Origin: Ectopseudomonas composti | Lineage (GTDB): Bacteria > Pseudomonadota > Gammaproteobacteria > Pseudomonadales > Pseudomonadaceae | DNA length: 64,000 bases | Reading direction: 5' to 3' | Assembly: GCF_001567565.1 (NCBI RefSeq) | Contig: NZ_LSSW01000019.1 | Coordinates: 79,172-143,171, forward strand | Part shown: positions 20,506 to 30,359 of the stretch, one piece after another | Numbering within the stretch: position 1 is the first letter of the stretch | Layout of the letters: every line of letters starts with the position of its first letter | The notes under the pieces: generated by a model | What the model saw: only the letters and a program-made list of their open reading frames with translations | Told to the model about the DNA's origin: nothing | Databases searched by the model: none | Program-made: the position numbers and the translations under genes

Positions 20506-21578
20506 CCCAGTACGACCTGATCCTGGCCGGGGCCGGCCATGCCCACCTTGGTGTGCTGCGCCGCTGGGCACTGGTGGAGCGTCCGCCGGGGCGTATCGCC
20601 TTGCTCAGTCCTGGCCCGGAAGCCTGGTACGCCGGCATGCTGCCCGGGCTGATCAGCGGCCGTTTCAGTGCGGCGGACTGCCGGGTTGAACTGCAGCCGC
20701 TGTGCCGGGCGGCCAAGGTCGACCTGATCGAAGGCGAGATCGCCTCGCTCGATGCCGATGCGCGCATCCTGAACTTGGGCGACGGCCGCCAGCTGCAGGG
20801 TGAGTGGTTGTCGCTCAACGTGGGGGCTGGTATGGCCATTCCACCGCAGCAGGGAGATGGCATGCAGGTACTGGCGGCTCGCCCCATCGAGCGGCTGCTC
20901 GAAGGCTGGCAGCAGTGGCAGGCCGAGCCGCGGCGCATGGCGATTCTCGGCGGTGGCGCCGGCGGTGTGGAGCTGTCTCTGGCGCTGGCCGACAAGGTGC
21001 CGGCGCTGGCGCTATTCTGCGGCGGCTCCTTGCTCGACGGGCTGGCGCCGGGGCTGCGGCTGCGTGCGCTGGGGCACCTGCGCCAGCGCGGCGTGCAGGT
21101 GCGCGAGTATTGTCCGATCGGGCGCATCGAGGATGACTGGTTGCTCAGCGGCGACGAGCCGGTCTGGCGCGGGCGGCGCCTGCTGCTGGCCAGCGGCGCA
21201 CGGCCCTGGCTCTGGCTGACGGCCAGTGAGCTGGCCAAGGACACCGCCGGTTTCGTCGCCATCCGCCCGACCCTGCAGTGCGAGTCCCATGCGCAGATCT
21301 TCGCGGTTGGCGATTGCGCCAGCCTCGATGGCATGCGTCGCAGTGGGCGCTTCGCCGTACGCCAGGCGCCCGTGCTTGCCGCCAATCTGTATGCCGCGTT
21401 GCATGAGCGGCCACTGCAACATTACCGGGCGCAGTGGCAGAGTCTGGCGCTGTTGGCCACTGGCGATGGCGGCGCCTTGCTCGGTTGGCACGACTGGAGT
21501 GCTGGTGGTCAACTTTACGGGCATTGCAAGGATTGGCTGGACCGGCGCTTCGTCAAACGCCATCGCATGGCCGGCTAG
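20502..21578 (+). CDS. FAD-dependent pyridine nucleotide-disulfide-type oxidoreductase
   Basis: 358-residue flavoprotein of the NDH-2/SelD-associated type. MTQYDLILAGAGHAHLGVLRR carries the first dinucleotide fold, AILGGGAGGVELSLALA the second, and IFAVGDCASL the FAD-closing motif. There is no CxxxxC redox pair, so it is not a disulfide reductase. Substrate unknown; homologues occur fused to selenide water dikinase, but no selD is here. The ATG overlaps the AraC stop (ATGA), indicating translational coupling. Confidence 0.82.
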   Translation: MTQYDLILAGAGHAHLGVLRRWALVERPPGRIALLSPGPEAWYAGMLPGLISGRFSAADCRVELQPLCRAAKVDLIEGEIASLDADARILNLGDGRQLQGEWLSLNVGAGMAIPPQQGDGMQVLAARPIERLLEGWQQWQAEPRRMAILGGGAGGVELSLALADKVPALALFCGGSLLDGLAPGLRLRALGHLRQRGVQVREYCPIGRIEDDWLLSGDEPVWRGRRLLLASGARPWLWLTASELAKDTAGFVAIRPTLQCESHAQIFAVGDCASLDGMRRSGRFAVRQAPVLAANLYAALHERPLQHYRAQWQSLALLATGDGGALLGWHDWSAGGQLYGHCKDWLDRRFVKRHRMAG

Positions 21579-21884
21579 CCTGCCGTTGAGGCCAAAGCCA
21601 GCGTGGTTTTGCAACGGTTTGCTAATGCCACCCGATTAGGCGTCGATACAGTGGCTGGGTCCCTGGCAAAGACTGCGCTGGAGGCCTGTTTGCGCTCGGC
21701 CTGCCAAAGGTTGACCGTCTAAATTCGTGGCAGTGTGCTACCAAAGTTTTATGGTGCTGGCGCTTCCAAGCTGCTCGAATCCCGGTCATGGTGCCCGTTC
21801 TGCATACGCTGATTTTTCGTCGGGCCTGTCGTACACGTAGCCTGCTGCCCAGGTTGCGTGGGATATTCAAGGAGAGAACCCGCC

Positions 21885-23516
21885 GTGACCCCGTCCGCCT
21901 ACAGCGCCTCGCCGCGCACCAGAACAAGAACTCTGAGGTCGGTCATGCAAGCTGCCTTTGTCCGTTCCCCCGTTGCCTGTCTTCTTCACGCCCTGGGGCT
22001 GGCCGCGCTGATGCTGGTCTACCAGCAGGTGCAACTGCCGGTCTATGTCAGCGTGGTGTCCTTCCTGTTGCTGGCCTTATGGCCCTGGCTCGGGCCGTGG
22101 CAGCGCCGCGACGAGCCGGAGCACGCTGCCCAGCAGAGCCTGGGCGGCGACTTCGTCGAGCTCAGCCGTGGGCTGTCGCGACACACCTGCCACAACGCGC
22201 TGTCGGCCGCCAAGGTGGCCCATGCCGTCAAGCACCTGGCCGAGCGCCTGCAGTCGCAACTGGCGGCGGTGCAGCAGGTCAGCCAGGCGGCCGAAGCCAT
22301 TACCCATACCGAGCAGGACAGCGCCACCCGCGCCGAGCACACCCTGGCCGCTGCGCAGCATGTGCGGGCCGCCAGCGCCGATGGCCAGGCCGAGCTCAAC
22401 CAGGCCATCGAGCGCATGCAGCAGCTCAGCGCCCAGACCCTGGCCAGCCGTGAGCTGATCGACGGGCTCGGCAGCCGTACCGAACAGATCGAACAGGTCA
22501 CCCAGGTGATTCAGTCCATCGCCAGCCAGACCAACCTGCTGGCGCTCAACGCGGCCATCGAGGCAGCCCGCGCCGGTGAGATGGGCCGGGGGTTCGCAGT
22601 GGTCGCTGACGAGGTGCGCAACCTCGCTGCACGCACCGCCAGCGCCACCGAGGAAGTCAGCCAGATGATCGCCGACATCCGCCAGCAGAGCACGGCAGTG
22701 GTCGCCCATATCCAGCGCCAGAGCGTCGAGCTGGAGCAGGCGGCGCGCCAGGTCGAGACGGCCGGTAGTGGCCTGCACGGCATCGCCGAGCAGGCCGAGG
22801 AAGTCGAGCAACAGGTGGCGCAGATCAGCGCCGGTACGGCAGACAACCACCAGCGCCTGGCCAGCCTGTCGGCGGCTGCCTTGCAATTGCAGGACGATGT
22901 GCAGGGCAGCGAAGGGCAGACGCGGCAACTGGCCGATGCTGCCGAGCAACTGGTCGGCCAGGCCGAGACCGTCAGCGAGCAGCTCGCCGAAGTGGGCCTG
23001 GATGACTACCACCAGCGTGCCTATGACCTGGCCCGCGAAGGCGCAGCGGCCATCGCGGCGCAATTCGAAGACGATCTGCAGGCCGGTCGCATCAGCCTCG
23101 ACGATCTGTTCGACCGCCACTACCAGCCGATTGCCGGCACCCACCCGCAGAAGTACCGCACGCGCTTCGACCAGTATGCCGACCAGGTGCTGCCGGCCTT
23201 GCAGGAACCCTTGCTCAAGCGCCATGAGGGGTTGGTCTTCGCCATTTCCACCACGCCGGAAGGCTACGTGCCGACCCATAACGCCGCCTTCAACCATCCG
23301 CCCAGCGGTGACCCGGCGGCAGACGCCACCCGCAGCCGTGGCAAGCGCCTGTTCAATGACCGAACCGGCATCCGTTGCGGCAGCCACACGCAGGCGCTGC
23401 TGCTGCAGACCTACATGCGCGATACTGGTGAGCTGATGCACGACCTGTCGGTGCCGATCATGGTGCAGGGCAAGCATTGGGGCGGCTTGCGCCTGGGCTA
23501 CAAGCCGGAGCCATAG
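21885..23516 (+). CDS. Methyl-accepting chemotaxis protein with C-terminal sensor-like domain
   Basis: 543-residue chemoreceptor. Two close N-terminal hydrophobic helices (about 28-60) form a hairpin with almost no periplasmic loop and no obvious HAMP. The signalling domain follows, with the hairpin tip [22 protein letters not shown] and [19 protein letters not shown]. After residue about 380 comes an unusual cytoplasmic C-terminal domain ([47 protein letters not shown]) that resembles a Cache-like sensor. GTG at 21885 has AAGGAG ten bases upstream; ATG at 21945 is the alternative start. Confidence 0.87.
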   Translation: MTPSAYSASPRTRTRTLRSVMQAAFVRSPVACLLHALGLAALMLVYQQVQLPVYVSVVSFLLLALWPWLGPWQRRDEPEHAAQQSLGGDFVELSRGLSRHTCHNALSAAKVAHAVKHLAERLQSQLAAVQQVSQAAEAITHTEQDSATRAEHTLAAAQHVRAASADGQAELNQAIERMQQLSAQTLASRELIDGLGSRTEQIEQVTQVIQSIASQTNLLALNAAIEAARAGEMGRGFAVVADEVRNLAARTASATEEVSQMIADIRQQSTAVVAHIQRQSVELEQAARQVETAGSGLHGIAEQAEEVEQQVAQISAGTADNHQRLASLSAAALQLQDDVQGSEGQTRQLADAAEQLVGQAETVSEQLAEVGLDDYHQRAYDLAREGAAAIAAQFEDDLQAGRISLDDLFDRHYQPIAGTHPQKYRTRFDQYADQVLPALQEPLLKRHEGLVFAISTTPEGYVPTHNAAFNHPPSGDPAADATRSRGKRLFNDRTGIRCGSHTQALLLQTYMRDTGELMHDLSVPIMVQGKHWGGLRLGYKPEP

Positions 23517-23971
23517 GGCCACCGTGCGCGCCGTCACTGCGTGGGTGGCGCGGTTTGAGCGGCGGTACGCCACGGCCTCCTGCCGCTCGGCGTGGTTTGA
23601 ATCGGCACGATTGTTTAGCTAGCGCATAACCAAGCGTATGAAAAACCCGATTTAACGCACGTCAAACCCTGTGCGACGCTGCCAAGCCATGATCTCCCTG
23701 GCCTGCCAAGTCCATGTTCCGCTCTACCGCGCCCCGGCGCGCAGGCGTCCGTTGCAGCGGCTCAACCCGCTGCTGACCATCATTCTCGCCTTCTGGGCCT
23801 TGTGGCACTGCCGCCACGCGCGCCCGCCGGACGTCGTCCCCGCCCGCTGAATACCGATGGCTGTGCCATGCCCGCAGCCGCTGCTATCACTTCGTCTGCC
23901 TGTGCAACCCGTTCGAGAAGCGAACGGGCCGTGCGGACACCGAGCGCCCCGTTGGCGCAAGCGAGCGCAAT
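23517..23971. other. Intergenic region before the polyamine genes
   Basis: 455 bases after the chemoreceptor. It contains a possible 53-codon ORF (entered separately) and otherwise only GC-rich sequence. An AT-richer stretch around 23600-23660 is where I would expect the promoter of the glutamine-synthetase-like gene, but I cannot assign boxes. Confidence 0.5.
23689..23850 (+). CDS. Possible small membrane protein
   Basis: 53 codons from ATG to TGA. It has a basic N-terminal half and one hydrophobic run (LLTIILAFWALWHC) followed by a basic tail, compatible with a single membrane helix. It lacks a good ribosome-binding site and I recognise no family. It may be chance in GC-rich DNA. Confidence 0.2.
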   Translation: MISLACQVHVPLYRAPARRRPLQRLNPLLTIILAFWALWHCRHARPPDVVPAR

Positions 23972-25339
23972 ATGACGAGTTTCGCCCCCGTGCAGGAAGC
24001 TCAGAACTTCCTGAGCGATAACCCCGATATCGAACTGATCGAGCTGTTCATCCTCGACGCCAATGGCGTACCACGCGGCAAGCTGTTGCACCGCGAAGAG
24101 CTGCTGGCGCTGTACCAGAGTGGCCGGCCGCTGCCGAGCACCATGCTTGGCCTGTCCATCCAGGGTGAGGATGTCGAGGACACCGGCCTGGTGTGGGAGG
24201 TGGGCGATATCGACTGCCGCGCCTACCCGTTGCCCGGCAGCCTGGTACGCCTGCCCTGGCGGCAGATTCCGACCGCCGCCGTGCAGGTGTCCATGCATCC
24301 CAGCGAAGGTCTGCCGGCCACCCCGGCCGATCCACGGCAGTTGCTGGTGCGGGTGATCGAGCAGCTTGAAGCCGACGGCTACCACCCGGTAATGGCCTGC
24401 GAGCTGGAGTTCTACCTGCTCGACCAGAAGCGCGATGCTGAGGGTCGCCCGCAGCCGGCGCTGGACGCCGACGGTGGCCGCCCACGGCAGACCCAGGTCT
24501 ATGGCCTGCGCGAGCTGGAGCAGATCGAGCCGTTCCTGCGCGATCTCTATGCCGCCTGCAAGGCGCAGGGCATTCCCGCGCGCACGGCGATTTCCGAATA
24601 CGCCCCCGGCCAGGTGGAAATCACCCTGGAGCACGGCCCGGCGCTGGCGGCGATGGATCAGGCGGTGCGCTACAAGCGCCTGGTCAAGGGCGTGGCCCAT
24701 GCCCATGGCATGCAGGCCTGCTTCATGGCCAAGCCGTTCGATCACCTGGCCGGTACCGGTATGCATATGCACGTCAGCCTGGCCGATGCGCAGGGCAACA
24801 ACCTGTTCGCCAGCGAAGATCCTGCAGGCACGCCGCTGCTGCGCCAAGCAGTGGGCGGCATGCTCGCCAGCCTGCTCGACTCGCTGCTGCTGTTCTGCCC
24901 CAACGCCAATTCCTACCGGCGCTTCCAGGCCAACAGCTACGCGCCGCTGGCGCCGACCTGGGGTGTGGATAACCGCACCGTCAGCCTGCGCGTACCCGGC
25001 GGCCCGGCCAATACCCGCCACGTCGAACACCGCATCTGCGGCGCCGACGCCAACCCCTATCTCGCCGCGGCGGCGATTCTCGCCGGGATTCACCGGGGCA
25101 TTCGCGAAGAGCTCGACCCCGGTGCGCCAATCGAAGGCAACGGCTACGCCCAGGCCACGGAATATCTGCCGACCCAGTGGTCGGCGGCGATCCAGGCGCT
25201 GGAAGACTCCGACTGGGCGCGCGAAGCCTTGGGTGGCGACTTCCTCAAGGTCTTTCTTGCGGTCAAGCGCGCCGAGTATCGCCAGTTCATGGGCGAGGTC
25301 GGCGAGCAGGATTGGCGTTGGTACCTGAGCAACGCCTGA
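23972..25339 (+). CDS. Glutamine synthetase-like gamma-glutamylpolyamine synthetase
   Basis: 455-residue member of the glutamine synthetase superfamily, PuuA/PauA/SpuI type, that ligates glutamate to putrescine or another polyamine with ATP. The catalytic landmarks are present: ACELEFYLLD (metal Glu), EYAPGQVEITLEHGPAL, the ATP-site block GTGMHMHVSL, NSYRRF and NRTVSLRVPGG, and the VEHRICGADANPYLAAAAIL segment. The dedicated GlnA adenylylation and loop features are absent. A gamma-glutamylpolyamine oxidase gene follows 125 bases downstream, which fixes the pathway. Confidence 0.88.
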   Translation: MTSFAPVQEAQNFLSDNPDIELIELFILDANGVPRGKLLHREELLALYQSGRPLPSTMLGLSIQGEDVEDTGLVWEVGDIDCRAYPLPGSLVRLPWRQIPTAAVQVSMHPSEGLPATPADPRQLLVRVIEQLEADGYHPVMACELEFYLLDQKRDAEGRPQPALDADGGRPRQTQVYGLRELEQIEPFLRDLYAACKAQGIPARTAISEYAPGQVEITLEHGPALAAMDQAVRYKRLVKGVAHAHGMQACFMAKPFDHLAGTGMHMHVSLADAQGNNLFASEDPAGTPLLRQAVGGMLASLLDSLLLFCPNANSYRRFQANSYAPLAPTWGVDNRTVSLRVPGGPANTRHVEHRICGADANPYLAAAAILAGIHRGIREELDPGAPIEGNGYAQATEYLPTQWSAAIQALEDSDWAREALGGDFLKVFLAVKRAEYRQFMGEVGEQDWRWYLSNA

Positions 25340-25357
25340 TGGCCCTGATTTGCAGAA

Positions 25358-25425
25358 GTCGCGGCTGAAGCCCCTCCCACAGGGCACCCATACCTCCCGT
25401 TCGTGGGAGGGGCTTTAGCCGCGAC
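25358..25425. repeat. REP palindrome pair
   Basis: GTCGCGGCTGAAGCCCCTCC and its near-perfect inverted copy ending GGGGCTTTAGCCGCGAC enclose a short spacer: a typical Pseudomonas REP doublet (BIME). It separates the synthetase and oxidase genes and may attenuate read-through. Confidence 0.85.
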
Positions 25426-25464
25426 AATAGATTTATCGGTGCAAACGCACCCCAAGGACATGCA

Positions 25465-26778
25465 ATGAATACGATCAAGCAACCCGTCAAACCCGCCGTC
25501 GAGCGCGCGCCGTCCTACTACGCGGCCTCGCTCAACTTCGAGAGCGATTACCCGACGCTGCAGGGCAGCGTGACCGTCGATGTGACCATCATCGGCGGCG
25601 GCTTCACCGGCATCGCCACGGCGGTGGAGCTGGCCGAGCGCGGCCTCAAGGTGGCCGTGGTGGAAACCCACAAGATCGGCTGGGGCGCCAGTGGGCGCAA
25701 CGGCGGCCAGGTCACCGGCAGCCTGTCCGGCGACGAGGCCATGCGCAAGCAGATGCGCAATACCCTGGGCGAGGAGGTGGACGATTTCATCTGGCACCTG
25801 CGCTGGCGCGGCCACGAGATCATCAAGAATCGCGTGGCCAGGTACGGCATCGCCTGCGACCTCAAGCACGGCCATCTGCACACGGCGATGAAAGCCAGTC
25901 ATATGGACGAGCTCAAGGCGACCTACGATGAAGCGCTGCGCCGTGGCATGGCGGCCGATGTCTCCCTGCTCGATGCCGCCGGTGTGCGTGCGCAACTGGG
26001 CAGCGAGCTGTACTGCGGCGCACTGAAGAACACCCGCAACATGCACCTGCATCCGCTCAACCTGTGCCTCGGCGAAGCCAGGGCAGCCGAGAGCCTGGGC
26101 GCGCTGATCTTCGAGCATTCCGAGGTGCTGGATATCGTCCACGGCCCGCGTCCGGCGGTGGTCACCACAGGCGGGCGGATCGAGGCCAAGCAGGTGCTGC
26201 TGGCCGGTGACGTCTACCACAAGCTGGAGCGGCGCAAGCTCAAGGGCATGATCTTCCCGGCCATGGGCGGCATCGTCACCACCGCGCCGCTGGGCGAGTT
26301 GGCGCAAGAGATCAACCCGCAGGACCTGGCGGTCTACGACTGCCGCTTCGTGCTCGACTACTACCGTCTCACCGGCGATGGCCGCCTGCTGTTCGGCGGC
26401 GGCGCCAACTACTCCGGCCGCGATTCACGCGACATCGCCGGCGAGCTGCGTCCGTGCATCGAGAGGACCTTCCCGCAGCTCAAGGGCGTGCAGATCGACT
26501 TCCAGTGGAGCTGCGCCATGGGCATCGTGATGAACCGCATCCCGCAACTGGGCAAGCTCTCGTCCAACGTCTGGTACTGCCAGGGCTACTCCGGCCATGG
26601 CGTGGCCACCACCCATATCATGGGCGAGATCATGGCCAAGGCGATTACCGGCGACCTGGAGCAGTTCGACACCTTCGCCGCTTGCAAGCACATCAAGGTG
26701 CCGCTGGGCGATCAGCTCGGCAACCCGATGCTGGCGGCGGGCATGTGGTACTACCAGATGCTGGAGAAGCTGCGCTGA
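25465..26778 (+). CDS. Gamma-glutamylpolyamine oxidoreductase (DAO family)
   Basis: 437-residue FAD-dependent amine oxidase of the PuuB/PauB type, oxidising gamma-glutamyl-putrescine to the aldehyde. It has the Rossmann motif VTIIGGGFTGIATAVELAERG (about 40-60), GWGASGRNGGQVTGS (FAD contact), and the C-terminal GYSGHGVATTHIMGE. The N-terminal PSYYAASLNF is typical of this subgroup. Paired with the upstream synthetase it provides two steps of polyamine catabolism to GABA; the dehydrogenase and hydrolase must be elsewhere. Confidence 0.9.
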   Translation: MNTIKQPVKPAVERAPSYYAASLNFESDYPTLQGSVTVDVTIIGGGFTGIATAVELAERGLKVAVVETHKIGWGASGRNGGQVTGSLSGDEAMRKQMRNTLGEEVDDFIWHLRWRGHEIIKNRVARYGIACDLKHGHLHTAMKASHMDELKATYDEALRRGMAADVSLLDAAGVRAQLGSELYCGALKNTRNMHLHPLNLCLGEARAAESLGALIFEHSEVLDIVHGPRPAVVTTGGRIEAKQVLLAGDVYHKLERRKLKGMIFPAMGGIVTTAPLGELAQEINPQDLAVYDCRFVLDYYRLTGDGRLLFGGGANYSGRDSRDIAGELRPCIERTFPQLKGVQIDFQWSCAMGIVMNRIPQLGKLSSNVWYCQGYSGHGVATTHIMGEIMAKAITGDLEQFDTFAACKHIKVPLGDQLGNPMLAAGMWYYQMLEKLR

Positions 26779-26811
26779 CCGCTGGCCCCCGGGATCGGAC
26801 CGTGGCGCTGC

Positions 26812-28764
26812 TCATTCGCTGAGCAGCGCTGCCTCTGTTGCGCCCGCTTCACGCTCGGCCACGAACGCGGCTGGCGGCGAGCCGTCGGCATTGAGCTGAA
26901 GAATGCGTGTGGGGCGGCCCTGCTCGTCGAAAAACACCTGGCCGAGGCCCGCGCTGTTCCACAGTCGTTCGCCTGAGCGGCTGCGATCGGGGATCAGCGG
27001 GGTGACGCGCATGCGCCGACGTTTGGTCAGCCAGTTGAGTGGCGACCACGGCGCGTAGAGCCAGCGATTGAGGCGGTCGAACCAGTCCAGCAGCTGGGCC
27101 GGGAATTCGTTCTTGATGCCGCTGCTGGTGATCTGCCAGATGGTCGGGCTGGCGCGACGGTGGCGGATGCTCACGCGATAGACGAAGGAGTAGTGCACGT
27201 CACCGGAGAGGATGACGAAGTCGCCTGGTGTGCGCGAGTGACGGAAGATGTTCATCATCACGCTGGCTGCGCCGCGGTGGGCCATCCAGTTCTCGGCATC
27301 GACCATCAGCGGGTGCCCGGCGAGGGTGAAGAGTTTCTGGATGCCCTCAATCAGCTTCACGCCGAACATCGGCGCAGGCGAGACGATGATGCAGCTGGGA
27401 TGGTCGAGCAGCGCCTGCTGAAAATCGCACAACGCCTCCCAGTCCATCAGCCCCGAGGGCTTCGACTGATGCCCTTCGCTGCGCCAGCGGCGTGTGCGGG
27501 TGTCCAGCACCAGCAGCGCGGGGGTGGTCGGCAGTACGTAGTGCCACTGTTCGAAGGCCAGCAACTGATCGATCAGCGCGTCATGTGCCGTGGCCTGCAG
27601 ATGGTCGTCCTGGCGCTGCTCAAGCAGTTCGCGAAAGACCTGCAGCGGCTCCTCGAATACGTCCGGGTTGTTGCCCCAGCCCTGGCACAGCAGGTAGGCG
27701 AGCAGGGCGTTGCCGATGATGCGCTTGGAAAACGGGTGGCCGTAGGCCGTCTGCTCCCAGCGTGCGGAGAGGTTCCAGTCGTCGGTGACGTCGTGGTCGT
27801 CGAAGATCATCAGCGTCGGCAGGTGAGCGAACACCCGCGCGGCCTGGCCCAGATTCTGGCGAAAGGCATCGATACGTTCGCGCTCGCTGGCGTAGCGCTG
27901 CTGCTGTTCGTCATCCAGCGCTGGCTGCTTTTCGCTGATCAGCGTCCAGGGCAGCGGCGACCAGACCAGCAGGTACATGGCGATCATCTCGGCGAAGGTC
28001 ACCAGGTGGTTGTCGGCGCTGCTGCTGGTGAATACCGGCTTCTCGACACCGCCGAAGAACTTGTCGCGCAGGGTCTGGTTGCTCTTCACCGCCGGCAGCA
28101 GTTCGGCGCGCTGGTAGTAGCCGACCGGGTTGGCGTACAGCGACTGGCTGTTCTCGACTACCGCACCTTCGAGGAACTCGTCGAACAGGCCGAGGCGGGC
28201 GATCAACTGGTGGATGGCGCAGAGCATCGGCCCGGCGACGTCGTCCACGTAGACCTGATCGCCGCTCATCAGCAGCAGGGCCGGGCGCTGCGTGGCGTCG
28301 TGTGGTTCGGCGAGCAGACGGTCGGCGCACAGCAGGCCATCGTCGGCGGCGTGGTGCGGCTTGCGGCAGGAGCCGTGGAGCAGCTGATCGACGCGTGAGC
28401 GCAGGACGAAATCGGCATGCTCGGCGCCGTCATGCAGCAAGTGCGGTGCCCAGTCGCGCATGCCTTTCGCGCCCGCGTCGTCGACGATCTGCAGGTCGTA
28501 AGCGATGCGCGCGTCCTGCGGCAGCGCTTGCGAGAGGGGCAGGTCGATCAGGTGCAGCACGGCATGCTGGCCGAGCGGCAGCTGCTGGCAATGCTCGTCA
28601 CCCAGGCTGTGGCGTTGTTGCGCCTGGCCCTCGGGTTGCAGCCACAGTTGCAGGGTCAGCTCGCGACTGGCTACCAGCCACAGCACCAGGCGGCCGGGTT
28701 CCAGGCGCCGCAGCAGCGGGCCGGCGAGCACATCGGGCAGCGGGGCATGGGTGTTGTCAGGCAT
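26812..28764 (-). CDS. PhoD-like metallophosphatase family protein
   Basis: 650-residue protein of the alkaline phosphatase D/PhoD-like group. Metal-binding motifs are LLMSGDQVYVDD, IFDDHDVTDDWN and ILSGDVHYSFVYRV, in the usual order. No Tat or Sec signal is visible at the N-terminus (MPDNTHAPLPDVLAGP), so it may be cytoplasmic, unlike classical PhoD. The C-terminal 150 residues are basic and Trp-rich. Substrate is unknown. It converges on the gamma-glutamylpolyamine oxidase. Confidence 0.85.
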   Translation of the reverse strand: MPDNTHAPLPDVLAGPLLRRLEPGRLVLWLVASRELTLQLWLQPEGQAQQRHSLGDEHCQQLPLGQHAVLHLIDLPLSQALPQDARIAYDLQIVDDAGAKGMRDWAPHLLHDGAEHADFVLRSRVDQLLHGSCRKPHHAADDGLLCADRLLAEPHDATQRPALLLMSGDQVYVDDVAGPMLCAIHQLIARLGLFDEFLEGAVVENSQSLYANPVGYYQRAELLPAVKSNQTLRDKFFGGVEKPVFTSSSADNHLVTFAEMIAMYLLVWSPLPWTLISEKQPALDDEQQQRYASERERIDAFRQNLGQAARVFAHLPTLMIFDDHDVTDDWNLSARWEQTAYGHPFSKRIIGNALLAYLLCQGWGNNPDVFEEPLQVFRELLEQRQDDHLQATAHDALIDQLLAFEQWHYVLPTTPALLVLDTRTRRWRSEGHQSKPSGLMDWEALCDFQQALLDHPSCIIVSPAPMFGVKLIEGIQKLFTLAGHPLMVDAENWMAHRGAASVMMNIFRHSRTPGDFVILSGDVHYSFVYRVSIRHRRASPTIWQITSSGIKNEFPAQLLDWFDRLNRWLYAPWSPLNWLTKRRRMRVTPLIPDRSRSGERLWNSAGLGQVFFDEQGRPTRILQLNADGSPPAAFVAEREAGATEAALLSE

Positions 28765-28825
28765 CGTTGCGGCGCTTCCTGCAGGAAAATTGACAGGGGT
28801 TGGACAGTGGCAGGGCGCCAGCGGT

Positions 28826-29509
28826 TCAGGAGGCCAGCTGGCGCAGGCGTTCGATATCGAGAATCTCGATTTCGCCGTAGGTCAGCTGCACCACGCCCTG
28901 TGCCTGCAGCTCCTTGAGGATCTGGTTGGTGGTCTGGCGCGACAGCGAGAGCATCAGCGCCAGTTGTTCCTGGGCCAGGTGCAGCACTCGCCGTGGTTCG
29001 CTCTCGCCGTAGTTCTCGGCGATCAGCAGCAGGCGCCGGGCCAGGCGTGGCGCGGCCGGCAGCAGGCTCATGTCCTCCAGGGTAAGGAAGGTCAGGCGCA
29101 GTTTGTGGCTCATCAGCAGGGCGAAATCGCGCCAGTACTGCGGCTCGCGTTCGAGCAGGGCGAGCAGCTCATGCTGGGGTAGCAGCAGCAGGGTGCTGGC
29201 GCTCTCGGCGAAGGCATCGTGGGTGCGCGGCAGGCCATCGAACAGGGAAATTTCGCCGAACCAGTAGGGCGGCTCGACCAGCGTCAGCAGCGCCTCCTTG
29301 CCGCTCTCGCTGACCGCGCCGACGCGCACCGCGCCTTCGACTACCGCATACAGCCCGCTGGGTTTGTCGCCACGGCGAAACAGCCGCTGGCCGGCGTCCA
29401 GGCGTTGCACCTGGGCTATCGCCAGCAGGCTCTGGCCAAGCGGTTGGGGCAGTGCGGCGAACCAGTGGCCCTGGTTCAGATGGCTGAAATAGTCACGGGG
29501 ATCGAGCAT
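28826..29509 (-). CDS. Crp/Fnr-family transcription regulator
   Basis: 227-residue regulator: cyclic-nucleotide-binding-like beta barrel (RLFRRGDKPSGLYAVVEGAV, PYWFGEISLFDGLPRTH) followed by a Crp-type winged helix (LALMLSLSRQTTNQILKELQ as recognition helix). There are no FNR-type cysteine clusters. The effector is unknown. ATG at 29507-29509 has GGAG in front; 15 upstream in-frame codons are not conserved-looking. Divergent from the Mpo1-like gene with a 123-base gap, a possible target. Confidence 0.9.
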   Translation of the reverse strand: MLDPRDYFSHLNQGHWFAALPQPLGQSLLAIAQVQRLDAGQRLFRRGDKPSGLYAVVEGAVRVGAVSESGKEALLTLVEPPYWFGEISLFDGLPRTHDAFAESASTLLLLPQHELLALLEREPQYWRDFALLMSHKLRLTFLTLEDMSLLPAAPRLARRLLLIAENYGESEPRRVLHLAQEQLALMLSLSRQTTNQILKELQAQGVVQLTYGEIEILDIERLRQLAS

Positions 29510-29632
29510 TGCGGCTCCTGTGAGGTTACGCGGCGCCGAGGCCATCGTTGCCATTGTCGGCTAGCCGACAGTGCGAAGAGCCACGGCAAGGTGATGATGC
29601 TCGGGCCCGTTTCACACGTGAGGACGATAACC

Positions 29633-30157
29633 ATGAAAACCCTCGTCGATCACCTGGCGCAGTATGCCGCCTACCACCGCGACCGGCGCAACATCGCCAG
29701 CCATTTCATCGGCATCCCGATGATCGTGCTGGCCGTCGCCGTGCTGCTGTCGCGCCCGGGGTTCCAGTTCGCCGGCCTGTGGCTGGCGCCGGCGACCTTG
29801 GTGGCGCTGGCGTCGGCATGGTTCTACCTGCGCCTGGATACCCGCTTCGGCCTGCTCATGAGCGCTCTGCTGGCGCTGTCCCTGTGGGTCGCGGCCAAGC
29901 TGGCGCTGGCGAGTACCGGCCTGTGGCTGACGGCAGGGCTTGGCCTGTTCGTGGTCGGCTGGATCATCCAGTTTGTCGGTCATTACTACGAAGGGCGCAA
30001 GCCGGCGTTCGTCGACGACATCACGGGGCTGATCATCGGCCCGCTGTTCGTAGTCGCTGAGCTGGTCTTCCTGCTTGGCCTGCGCAAGGAGGTCGAGCAT
30101 GCCGTGGTGGAAATCGCCGGCCCGACCTGCATCCGCGAGAAGAAGGCGCTGGCCTGA
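29633..30157 (+). CDS. Mpo1-like (DUF962) membrane protein
   Basis: 174-residue membrane protein of the Mpo1/YGL010w-like family. In yeast Mpo1 is a dioxygenase acting on 2-hydroxy fatty acids. Family marks: AAYHRDRRNIASHFIGIPMI near the N-terminus and GWIIQFVGHYYEGRKPAF with the His-rich metal motif, plus four hydrophobic helices. ATG at 29633 follows GAGGACG; the longer open frame upstream is antisense to the Crp gene and is rejected. Bacterial role not established. Confidence 0.83.
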   Translation: MKTLVDHLAQYAAYHRDRRNIASHFIGIPMIVLAVAVLLSRPGFQFAGLWLAPATLVALASAWFYLRLDTRFGLLMSALLALSLWVAAKLALASTGLWLTAGLGLFVVGWIIQFVGHYYEGRKPAFVDDITGLIIGPLFVVAELVFLLGLRKEVEHAVVEIAGPTCIREKKALA

Positions 30158-30179
30158 GCACGTACCGCTTCTGCTGTTC

Positions 30180-30238
30180 GTCGCGGCTAAAACCCTTCCC
30201 ACAATCCCGAGAGACCGTGGGAGGGGCTTTAGCCGCGA
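30180..30238. repeat. REP palindrome pair
   Basis: GTCGCGGCTAAAACCCTTCC and inverted GGGGCTTTAGCCGCGA around a short spacer; same family as 25358-25425, at the end of the Mpo1-like gene. Confidence 0.85.
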
Positions 30239-30268
30239 GCTTTTCTGGGTTCTGTATGAAAAGCAGAA

Positions 30269-30336
30269 GCCAGCTTGCTGGCGACCCCGTAGCGTAACGA
30301 TCTGACGAAACGCATCGCCAGCAAGCCGGCTCCTAC
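30269..30336. repeat. Second-type REP palindrome
   Basis: GCCAGCTTGCTGGCGA (30269-30284) and TCGCCAGCAAGCCGGCTCC (from 30315) form inverted arms around a roughly 30-base spacer. This is the other common Pseudomonas REP sequence class, placed directly after the first REP pair. Confidence 0.8.
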
Positions 30337-30359
30337 GATTGCTTTGCACGGTCGCGGGG

